A stretch of DNA of 64,000 nucleotides from the NCBI GenBank assembly GCA_963662155.1, contig OY759261.1:64709917-64773916 (forward strand), given 5' to 3'. Shown piece after piece: positions 48,630 to 58,392 of this stretch. A program made the translations under genes and the position numbers. The notes below the pieces were generated by a model that saw only the letters and a program-made list of their open reading frames with translations, was not told where the DNA came from and ran no database searches. Every line of letters begins with the position of its first letter. The first letter of the stretch is position 1. The DNA comes from Lamellibrachia columna (lineage: Eukaryota; Annelida; Polychaeta; Sabellida; Siboglinidae).

Positions 48630-49745
48630 CTGCAGACAGAGTGACCACTTGTCTCAATGATGCCGCTGTTTGTGTGAGGCAAGCGTGTGCTGAGCTGTCT
48701 GGTATACCTCCAGAGGATGTGAGAGACGTCAACGTTTCATACCACGCATCCTGGATGACATGAGGACACCAGTCCTACTATGGCATTGGCAATGTGATTG
48801 ACTTGATCACCTGCCTCGTGATCGACTATGCTGTACTGAGCCTGTACTGCCACGGCCGCAAACTTTGAGTACACTACATGGAAGGCAGACCATGTTTACA
48901 ACAAAAACTTTGAGTACACTGCATGGAAGGCAGACCATGTTTACAACAAAAACTTTGAGTACACTGCAGGTGCAATGGATGCTGCAATTGCAGAGATCTT
49001 ATGGCGCCGCTCTGAGCAGAGACAGAGTTTCCACTGTCTGACAGCACGGTGACGCGAAGATGTACAATAACCTGGTGCCCCTGAATGTCTACAGAGATGA
49101 CTGCCAGGTCACGAAAGAAGAGTGCGTAAATCATGTGTCACGAGGTTTGGCAATGCTTTGAGGAAAGCTGCAGCCAAGGGTCGACACAGGTGGAAGGGGC
49201 CACGAAAAGCTCACAGCTGCTGTGATCACCAAACTGACGAAGTACTATGGCAATGCCATATGTAGCCACCCTGATGATCTGGAAGGCATGGGAACTGCAG
49301 TGTTCGCCACATTCCTCCATGTGCTGTCAACTGATGATGACCCACATCACGATCGCTGCCCAGCTGGGATTTCGAGCTGGTGATTCTATCAGCGTGCAGT
49401 TGCAAAGGGTGAACGACCAGTGCCGCATGAGGACAACGTTGGCACACCACTGTCACGGGAAGTCAGTTGCTTCGTGAAGCCAGTCTACGTGCGTCTTGGT
49501 GATGAGAACCTCATCTGTCGCTGCCTCAGAGTGAAGACGGAGAACCCAAACGAAAGTCTGCATTCGGTCATCTGGCGGAAGTGCCTCAAAACGGACTTCC
49601 TCGGGAAACTGCGTGTTGAAGCTGACGATGCCATCGCTGTCAGCAAGTTCTACCAGGGAACAGAGAAGACTGTTGCAGAAACAACAGCTTCCCTGGGGTT
49701 TCAACTTGGTGAAGCCCAAGTGAAACTGACACGTTCGAAGGACTG
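48630..49745 (+). pseudogene. Mutator-like transposase copy 2
   Basis: The same blocks as copy 1 are present. The first catalytic position reads VSYHASW followed by a TGA, so it is His here, Asn in copy 1 and Asp in copy 0. The C-terminal frame 49420-49746 is open for 108 codons and contains NESLHSVIWRKCLKTDFLG, then AVSKFYQGTEKTVAETTA. Several frameshifts, shared with copy 1, show that the element was already dead before the tandem duplication. Confidence 0.85.
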
Positions 49746-50116
49746 AGAAAGAATTGCAATGCTGGAAAGACAGACATTGCAATGCTGGAAAGACATGCAC
49801 TGCAAACTGTCAAGAGGGAATTTGTATATCTATCCATGTTTCAATTTTACCTCCCTGCACCTTCATGCTCTCTATCTAAATAATCGGTAAATATATGTAG
49901 TTTTCAAAAATATTCCTGACATACTGTTTGGAGAGGAAAAATTCCTCTTGACAGCTTGTAGATATACGCATTTGCAATACATGTAGCCTGTTTTGGATGT
50001 TGTAGCTATGTGCATTGTTTTTGGGGATTTGCATGAAAATGAGCCCAAAAAAAGGCTGCCATTTCCATGGCACCCATCTGTCAAAAAGAAAAAATTGGAA
50101 ATGGCTGTGGTGGAGC

Positions 50117-50632
50117 AGCTGTTCACACAAGGAGCTGCTGGGGAATACAGTGTTCACACAAGGAGCTGCTGGTGAATGCAGTGTTCACACAAGGAGCTGC
50201 TGGGGAATACAGTGTTCACACAAGGAGCTGCTGGGGAATACAGTGTTCACACAAGGAGCTGCTGGGGAATACAGTGTTCACACAAGGAACTGCTGGGGAA
50301 TACAGTGTTCACACAAGGGCTGCTGGGGAATACAGTGTTCACACAAGGAATTGCTGGGGAATGCAGTGTTCACACAAGGAGCTGCTGGGGAATACAGTGT
50401 TCACACAAGGAGCTGCTGGGGAATACAGTGTTCACACAAGGAGCTGCTGGGGAATACAGTGTTCACACAAGGAACTGCTGGGGAATACAGTGTTCACACA
50501 AGGGCTGCTGGGGAATACAGTGTTCACACAAGGAATTGCTGGGGAATGCAGTGTTCACACAAGGAGCTGCTGGGGAATACAGTGTTCACACAAGGAGCTG
50601 CTGGGGAATACAGTGTTCACACAAGGAGCTGA
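50117..50632. repeat. 31-bp minisatellite, about 17 copies
   Basis: Units of GGAGCTGCTGGGGAATACAG plus TGTTCACACAA recur, with a repeated block of variants (GGAACTGC, GGGCTGC, GGAATTGC in order) at about 50285-50350 and again at about 50470-50535. This indicates a block duplication of several units. Frames are open in all three phases by chance. Confidence 0.95.
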
Positions 50633-51249
50633 TGATGACCATGTCATTGGAATGGAAATAGACCATCTGTCTGCCCTGACAAGACAAATCATCCGGTCAT
50701 ACCTTACAGTGAGGATGAAGACATGCAGGAAGACACACCAAGATTATTGTACACATGAACACGCCTTCATCCCGACATGCAACGGCATAACTACCGGTAA
50801 TCGTGTTTAAGGCCACATAATCTTGACTATTTCTCCTGTTGTTAGTTGTATTTACTGTATAGGTAGTTTGTCTTATTACTAACAAATCAGTTGTTTAAAT
50901 CTAAATGTTACCCCAGAGACAGGGGTCACATGTGGTCAGTGGGAGGGGCACTGCCCCAGTGGGTAAAGTGTAATTGTACACTTAATGACAACTCTGTTTT
51001 GATAAGTTCCTACATTACATTTTCTACCTTATTAAGCGAAGCTTTCAATTTATAATTGCATGATACTGTGTGATAGGGAACTGTCCATCTTTTTAAGTCA
51101 AAGTATTTACTTTATTAGTTATAATTACTTAATGGTGACTTTGACTGCTAATGTGTTGGAAGAAGGGGAATGAGTGGTCTTTGGACCTTAGGGAAGAATG
51201 TCCAATAGGGCTTAATGAGATTTTGACAACTTGCTGTTAGTTGCTGATA

Positions 51250-51995
51250 CACATATACACTGGGAGAGAGTTCGCTACACTCCTCCATACAAACATGTGC
51301 AACTCTCATTTAGTGATTAGTTTTTATATCATTATTTAGTACTTATTACATACGTCATTTGTCAGACTAAATCTTGAGTTGTCATCGATCACAATGGTGA
51401 CAACGACATGTAATGCAGGGCAACTCAACGCCGCTGTGGGGCCATCTCCATCAAAATGCCAACATTCTGGTGAACCAGCCCCATGGTTTGAACAGGCCGA
51501 GGCCCAGTTTGGCGTGCGGAATATTTCCGGTGACAGAATATGAATATTTTTACGCATGTTAAAATAGTATTTGTATAATGTGAGGTGAAAATGTGATTCA
51601 CTGAAATTGTTATTAGTTATACAGTACTGGGTTGCTGCAAGAGTACTAGTCCGCATTCCGGGATGCAACCGTAAACCATAACGAGGCTACACTACCTCGT
51701 CCCTTTCTGCTGCTGATTTCATCGAAGTCAGACGTGTCCTTTGTAACAGCAGATCTTGTTAAATCTTGTTAAAAAATTGGAAATTTTTCTTTTGAGAAAA
51801 GGTAAAGGTTGGCATTGTTTTCTATATTACTATTTTCTGTCTCGGATTATCAGTGGAGTACGGTTCAGTAATTGATATGCTTTTATTGCTTTGTAGTACT
51901 TGCATATACTTGATTAATTTGCACGTTGGTGTCCCTCCTTCCTTTGTCTTCGACTTCGTTTGCGCTGCCATTCTGAATTTCTGAAAGACAGTTGC
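51250..51995 (+). other. noncoding stretch
   Basis: No gene is supported. TTGTTAAATCTTGTTAAA at 51755-51772 matches the terminus of the CR1 tail at 19440-19456. The stretch just before the SGNH frame (51800-51995) may be leader sequence of a DIRS/Ngaro-like element. Confidence 0.45.
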
Positions 51996-51999
51996 GTAA

Positions 52000-52615
52000 A
52001 TGATGGATGTTCATTCTGCCGATGGAGATTCTGACCTCTTAATTATGGGTCACAGCTTTGTTTGCCACTTGTGTGAATATGTTCACAGTCCTAGACATGA
52101 TTTTGATACAGACTTAGGAATTCAGACACAGTATAAACATGTTTTTTACCATGGCATTGGGGGCCTCACTCTGAGTAAACTATTTTACGAAATCCCACTT
52201 GTTCGTGAGCTAGCTCCATGGATTGTCATCATCGATATCGGTACGAACGATTTGTCTTGTGATAATGTTCTACCAGCAGCTCTTGCTGCTCCCATTGTTG
52301 AATGTGCTAAGTTTGTAGCAGCAGTCGATTCGGTTGCGGAAGTGTTGATATGCCAGATACTTCTGCGTGTGTTGATGGCTCGGCCGCCTGGACGGCAGTG
52401 GAAACCTACACCTGCCGACTTCAATACGCCAGATTCTCGGTCAACAGTTCGATCGAGGCTTTGACTAGAGATCTAACCCATATCCATTACTGGCGGCACC
52501 GGGGCATGCCGACTGGGAGCAGTACTTTGATAGGTTTGGGGTGCATCTTAATGATGCTGGTATGCGTAAATATTTCTGTAGCATCAGGGGTGCAGCCTTA
52601 TTAGCTGCTGCCCAA
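52000..52615 (+). pseudogene. SGNH-hydrolase-like ORF of a retroelement
   Basis: The frame opens at 52000 with DLLIMGHSF (block I, GHS in place of GDS), then GIGGLTLSKL and VIIDIGTNDLS (block III). After frameshifts near 52350 and 52500 it continues with HIHYWRH and DRFGVHLNDAGMRKYF (block V with its His). SGNH esterase-type domains occur in several retroelement groups, including CR1-type ORF1 and Ngaro-type elements. The adjacent gag and RT of DIRS type support the latter. Frameshifts make this copy inactive. Confidence 0.7.
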
Positions 52616-53240
52616 TGCTAATGTGTACCCAATGGCTGACGTTTAGTAGACTATTAGTTTACCATTTCAGCATTTGCACCGGGTTATTATCGATCGTGAT
52701 AATGTAAGTTTAAACCTTAATTCAGTACTACGTAATGTAGTTGTTTCCAATTGCATGTTTATGTCATACTTATGGTTGACATTTTCATTTTGTATGGCAC
52801 CTTCTGCCCCAGCTATCTCAGGGCAGTGTCTCTGTAATAATTATGATTGCAATGGTTTGGTGTTTTGTATATGTTTGTTCACATATGCCATTAATATGTG
52901 TTCTGCACCAGCAATCTCAGAACAGTATCTCTGTATCACTTATGAACGCAACGTTTTGGTGCTTGTTTATACATTAGTTCATGTGAACAGTGTCGGAGTA
53001 GTATCTCTGTCCTGTAAACATTGCACATTTGTTATTTACACAACCATGCCATTAATTGCACCTTCTATACCAGCAATTTCAATTTTTTTTCTGTACTGGT
53101 TATGATTGCATATTTGGTACCACTGGTTTGGCCGTGTGAACAATCAAGAGTGGTGTCTCTGGGTTACTGCACCAGTTATCACACTGTCATGGCATGATTG
53201 TTGCAGTCTGGATGCAGTGTCTGGCCTTCGTATCCCATGT
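52616..53240 (+). repeat. degenerate tandem repeat of about 115 bp between SGNH and gag
   Basis: Three to four diverged units carry CACC(T/A)(T/G)C-CAGC-ATCTCAG followed by CAGT-TCTCTGTA (52798, 52905, and weaker copies near 52990 and 53150). Frames are open by composition, with no recognisable protein. Confidence 0.6.
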
Positions 53241-53244
53241 TGTA

Positions 53245-54215
53245 GTATGCCACCTCGACGACCATCCACCACCCGAGATGCAGCGACCAGACCGCCTTCA
53301 CAGCGCCGATCAGCTCAGAGGAAGCGCCCTGCTGAGACGGCACTAGCAGTGGCACCACCACCATGACGTCGCCGAATCGTCAGTGCTGCCGCTGGACGTC
53401 CTGAAGATGGCTGAGGCACTACTCGCTACTCAACCCAGCGGTTCGACCGAGGGCGTACAGCAGACGGCTGAGATAATCGTTCAAGTCACACGCGAGGTAC
53501 TTAGACAACTCCACAAAGACTGTTCTGCATCACCAGGTGCCAGGGACTCACTGCCTGTGCCGGGGGATGACGTGTGTGACTTTGACAGGACGTCCATCAA
53601 CCAGCAGCGCTGAAGATCAGATGGACGGTGCAGTGGCAGGGGCCATCAACTCTCTGCTACAAGGTGATGTTGGTGACCAAACCATACCCCAATTTCTACC
53701 CCTGCACACTACCGAACTGGGTGCTGATCTGTCTGACTGCATACAGTCCAAAATCTGGGCTAATGAATATGTAGATATTTTCAAATTGATCAATAAGGTA
53801 CAGCCACAGCAGATGACTGTGTCAACAGGTTACTCTCATCAAATCATCTCCGTCATGCCCCAGAGTAAAGGAAGGCAGATTTCCACCATCGACCAGTGGA
53901 CTTCTGCCTTCTTGGTGTTTGGGGCTGTTTACACTCAGCGGTTTCTGGAAGTAGCCCCTGGTATGTTTAAGTACTGCGAAGTTGTTCGTGATATTGCCCA
54001 AACGGGGCCACTGCTTGTCTGGCGGCAGTATGACGAACAATTTCGCATGTTCAGGCAATCTAACTCTATGAACTTCCCTTGGGACCAGCCTAGGTGGGAC
54101 TTCTTCTTCCGGTGTATGTACACCAGACAAGTCCAGGTGGGGATGGGTCGTGCTCCAGCCACTGTTCCCAACAAACCATCCCGTCACACTCAGCCCTTTC
54201 CGGCTGGGTAAAGCC
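53245..54215 (+). pseudogene. DIRS/Ngaro-like gag
   Basis: An MPPRRPSTTRDAAT start at 53248 is followed by frames that shift near 53360 and 53610. The long part (53620-54211) carries the hallmark gag pattern of DIRS-group elements: SKIWANEYVDIFKLI, ISTIDQWTSAFLVFGAVYTQ, MFKYCEVVRDIAQTG, then WRQYDEQFRMFRQ ending in PWDQPRWDFFF. Gag is followed by the RT start of the same group. Two or more frame breaks mean it is not functional as it stands. Confidence 0.8.
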
Positions 54216-54269
54216 GGACAAACCAGAGCGACAACAAATGTACGCCCAGACCATGCCATTACAAGCATG

Positions 54270-54640
54270 TGTGCTCAAAGTGCCAAGCCCCCATCCTGCC
54301 AGTTCCTGTCGCCAACGTAATGCTCCCAACCACAATAAACCCTGATGCGTTACAACAAGCACTGATCGGCTATGATCAAACAGAATCTGCTTTTCTTCTT
54401 GATGGTTTTAGAAAGGGATTCCTGATAAACTACCATGGTACTCCTTCTCTATGCTTCTCTGATAGCCACCCCCCCATATCACTTCATAAAGACACAGTAG
54501 AAAGGAAACTGTCAAAAGAACTTATGGGACATATAGCTGGTCCTTTCGTTTCACGACCATTTCATGATTATCAATCATCCCCACTTGGTGTGGTGCCCAA
54601 TAAAGAACCAAAACGAATTCCGAATTATCATGATTTCCCG
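54270..54640 (+). pseudogene. DIRS/Ngaro-like reverse transcriptase, N-terminal part
   Basis: The 127-codon frame contains LLDGFRKGFLINYHGTPSLC, then TVERKLSKELMGHIAGPF and SPLGVVPNKEPKRIPNYHD, the conserved N-terminal region of DIRS-group RTs. It stops before the catalytic blocks. RNase H and the tyrosine recombinase are absent because another element leader begins at about 54650. Confidence 0.8.
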
Positions 54641-54649
54641 CAATACCGA

Positions 54650-55465
54650 TAGACCAATCAGAGCGCAGTCATCAGTTCGGGTGACACGGTTGAAATTACA
54701 CAGCTTTCTTGATTTCCAATTTTTTTACTCGTTTTGTTTCTTGTTTTAGCTTTGTTATGTTCCTTTGTTCAGTGTTGTTAGTTTGCGTCTAATTTCTTCA
54801 TGAGTTCCACATCTTACATGACGAGGTGAGTGCCGACTCAATACCAGCCGAGTTTCGCAATTTTCTCTGTATCTCATATTCGCCATTTTGTTTTGCCTCA
54901 TTCGTACTTTGGGTAACTGACTCGATGTTGTCCATTAAGGTTTAAGTTTTGGGATACAGCCATGTTTATTGGCTGGGTGCGTTTGCTGGGTCTGCACCCC
55001 CCCTCGGGCTTGTTTGCTAATTTCGCTTTGCATGGTCACTCTTGCAATGTCCATTACTTTAGCCTCCGTGGCGCTACAGTGTCCACGATCCGGATACCAG
55101 CAGTGCGGTCTCAGATAGTTTCGTATGGCGCAGATGTTGTGTCGCACATAGGGGGCAATGACTTGGATGGGAAATCGGCCCTGACCCACGTGTACTGAGT
55201 AAGCCGGATCTCCGTGTGCCAGGTGGTCTATCGGTGACATTTTAGTTTTGAGGAGGGTGCCGCTCGTGTAATCTTGCTTAATGAGAAGCTAGAGTCTTTG
55301 TCTAAGGGGGAAGAAGGCATGTTTTTTCTGGACACATACGTGTCTTTGGAACAGTATCTGGGCCGTTTTCCATCAGGATGGGGTACATTTTTGTGGGGGT
55401 TCACAAGCCAGATGGCTTCATCAGCTAGGCACCAAATGTCTTTGTTACTTTAACTAGTATGGACA
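54650..55465 (+). pseudogene. second DIRS/Ngaro-like leader and decayed SGNH-like ORF
   Basis: It begins with GACCAATCAGAGCGCAGTCA, matching 43134-43153, then an AT-rich leader. From 54950 broken frames give a block III-like VSHIGGNDLDGKS and later ILLNEKLESLSKGEEGMFFL with GRFPSGWG, recalling the end of the SGNH domain. It is a second, older copy directly fused to the truncated RT. Confidence 0.5.
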
Positions 55466-55849
55466 GTGCTGGTGGAAAAGTATTACCCCTGACTAGTTTC
55501 CCTGAGAGGCCACATTCTCACTACTGACCCTCTAGCTGCTCAGATACAATCACTATACTGTTCTACAATCTAGCTCCTCCCATACCCCAGTGGAACAGGT
55601 CGGTAAAAAGACAAGTTGTGCCCTCATCATTCATTTAGTTCTGTATTTAACTGACATTATTTGATGTTGTGAGCTCTCATTAATGATAATGTAATTTTCC
55701 AAGCATCCCAGTGAGCACCATGTTCAAGGGTGGCAGACCAACTGACCAGCTAAGGCTGGCTGGGAACACTGTTTTAGGCAGAGTGGTTGCCAGATGCAAG
55801 CTGTGTAATTTTTTATATAATATTACTCATAATTTTGTTTTTATTTCTA
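55466..55849 (+). other. noncoding stretch
   Basis: No gene or repeat array seen. A GGCAGACCAACTGACCAGC segment near 55731 has no clear identity. Confidence 0.4.
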
Positions 55850-56010
55850 TGCATTGTACTTTTACTTCTACTTTTACTTCAAGTACTTTTGATAATTAAC
55901 TTTACTTTTTAATCAAGTACTTTTGTTACAAAAGTACTTTTACTCAAGTAGTTTTGGGGTGAATTATTGTTACTCATGTACAAAATGAAAGTAATTCAGT
56001 CACGACTGCA
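55850..56010. mobile_element. Tol2/hAT-like subterminal repeat region
   Basis: Multiple AAGTACTTTT/TTTACTT motifs occur in both orientations (ACTTCAAGTACTTTTGATAA, AATCAAGTACTTTTGTTACA, AAAGTACTTTTACTCAAGTA). This is the kind of subterminal sequence seen in Tol2-like hAT elements. No transposase is present. Confidence 0.45.
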
Positions 56011-56139
56011 TGTACGTGGGAGAATTACCCAACTCCACGAGTACTGATAAGTGACACGTTTTTCACCAAAGTAACCAGCTGAGTATTTCCAATTTGGTTA
56101 ATTGCCACATCTACAGGTAGAAGTGTGTGTGTGTTGTAT

Positions 56140-56212
56140 TGATAACTGCATAAAACAACTTAAATCTGGGAAATGTGTATTTCCGACTCGGCTTACTACT
56201 TAACGTTAAACA

Positions 56213-56244
<32 letters not shown>

Positions 56245-57163
56245 CACACACACATTGAAAGATTAGAAAGCAACTTCAGTCTTGGAAATGTGTATTTTTC
56301 GGTGCATTGTTTGACTTACATGTAGATGAGTGACATAACACCTATGATGAGTGATGATCATTGAAGCATTCCTAATCAATGTAACAAACAATCTGAGGAA
56401 TGTGTACTTCCAGCTTGGAATATTCCTCAGTGTTACACCCCCCACACACTGAAAGAAAACAGCTTCAATCTGGGAAATGTGTATTTTTTCGACTTAGTTT
56501 ATCAGTGCACTGTTTTACATTACACAAATCGCGGAAAAGTATATTGGCGCACTGTTTATCTGCAAATTGTTTGATCTACATGTATACAGAAGAGGGCTGA
56601 TCATCAACGCATTTCTATCGAAAGTAACCGACAGTCTGGGGAATGTGTACATCCAACTTAGTTTATTCTTCAATGTTTCATGCAAATAATGACTTCAGTC
56701 TGGGAATTGTGTATTTTTTACTCGGTTTACTACTTAACATTCCACATCTACACATTGAAAGGTTTACTACATAACATTCCACATCTATACATTGAAAGGT
56801 TTACTACTTAACATTCCACATCTATACATTGAAAAGTTGGGAATGTTTCATTCGGCTTAACACACAATGTTGCATGCCCATACATTGAAAGATTGGAAAG
56901 CAAATTCAGCCTGGAAAATGTGTATTTTCGAGTGCATTGTTTGATTTATATGTACATAAGTAAGTGATACGACACCCGTACTATACTGAGTGCTGATCAT
57001 CGACGCTTTCCTGACCGAAGTAACCAAAAATCTTGTACTTCCAGCTCAGATTAATCCTCAATGTTTCACATGCATACTTATTAATCCTCAATGTTACATC
57101 TGACTAAAGCAGTGACATTTATATGGTTTTCATCATATTGACATCCATTTGTGTGTGTGTGCG

Positions 57164-57207
<44 letters not shown>

Positions 57208-57679
57208 TACGTATGTTCATAGGTACATACCTATGTACACACAGTGGTCTTGACCAAACTAACGGACAGTTTGAGAAATGTGATATTTAATCCTAAATAT
57301 TGCGCACCCATACATTGAAAGATTGGAAAACGACTACAATCTAGTAAATGTGTATTTCCAACTTAGTTTATCAGTGCAATGTTTTATATACATCTACATA
57401 TATGTATGACCAACACCAAGACAGCTGCTCATCGAAGCTTCCCTGACCAAAGTAACCAATAATCTTGGAAACGAGTATTACCAGCTTGGCCTAATCCTCA
57501 ACGTTGCACGACCATTCCTCCAAAGGTTGGACAATGACTTCAATCTTGGAAATGTGTATTTCCAACTTGGATTAATCCTCAATGTTGCACGACCATTCAT
57601 CCACCGGCTAGAGAACGATTTAAATCTGGGAAATGTGTATTTCTAACTTAGTTTATTGGTGCAATGTTTGATATACATG

Positions 57680-57748
<69 letters not shown>

Positions 57749-58392
57749 CCCAACACCAAGACAGCTGCTCATCGAAGCTTCCCTGACCAAAGTAACCAAT
57801 AATCTCGGGAATGAGTATTACCAACTCAGCCTAATCCTCAACGTTGCATGACCATTTATCCAAAGGTTGAAGAACGACTTCAATCTTGGAAATGTGTATT
57901 TCAAACTTGGATTAATCCTCAATATTGCACGACCATTCCTCCAAAGGATGGAGAACAACTTCAATCTGGAAAATGGGTACTTCCAACTTGGGATTAATCC
58001 TCAATGTTGTGCAACCATTCATCGAACGGATGGAGAATTACTTCAATCTGAGAAATGTGCATTTCCAACTTAGTTTATCGGTGCAATGTTTGATATACAT
58101 CTACATATATGTATGACCCAACACCAAGACAGCTGCTCATCGAAGCTTCCCTGACCAAAGTAACCAATAATCTTGGGAACGAGTATTACCAGCTCGGTAT
58201 ATTCCTAAACGTTGGGCGACCATTCATCGAACGGCTGGAGAATTACTTCAATCTGAGAAATGTGCATTTCCAACTTAGTTTATCGGTGCAATGTTTGATA
58301 TACATCTACATATATGTACGACCCAACACCACGACAGCTGCTCATCGAAACTTCCCTGACCAAAGTAACCAATAATCTTGGAAACGGGTAAA
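56140..58392 (+). repeat. satellite array, left part (81-bp subunit in a composite unit)
   Basis: The younger end (57400-58392) has a composite unit of roughly 230-300 bases that starts ACCCAACACCAAGACAGCTG, contains one or more 81-base subunits (TTCAATCTGGGAAATGTGTA then TTTCCAACTTGGATTAATCC) and ends with CAATGTTTGATATACATCTA and a TATATG run. From 56140 to 57400 the same units are strongly decayed. The 81-base subunit is 27 codons and translates as NLGNVYFQLGLILNVARPF plus IQRLEND in many copies, though stops (GCATGACCA) occur in others. A (TA)n run lies at 57683-57748, (CGCA)n at 56215-56245 and (GT)n at 57148-57200. Confidence 0.9.

Larger units (their letters stand above)
48442..51249 (+). 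repeat. tandem duplication unit 2 (2.8 kb)
   Basis: The unit is nearly identical to 46090-48441, including the noncoding tail (for example CCCCAGAGACAGGGG, then the GGTCAGTGGGAGGGGCACTG block). It has an extra local 45-base duplication at 48864-48955 (TTTGAGTACACTACATGGAA unit) and the expanded 31-bp array. Confidence 0.92.

Noticed and set aside
50015..50810. Three overlapping frames of 161-247 codons with CSHKELLGN repeats.
   Set aside because: 31-bp minisatellite open in all phases. Flanking codons match noncoding tail of the duplicated unit.
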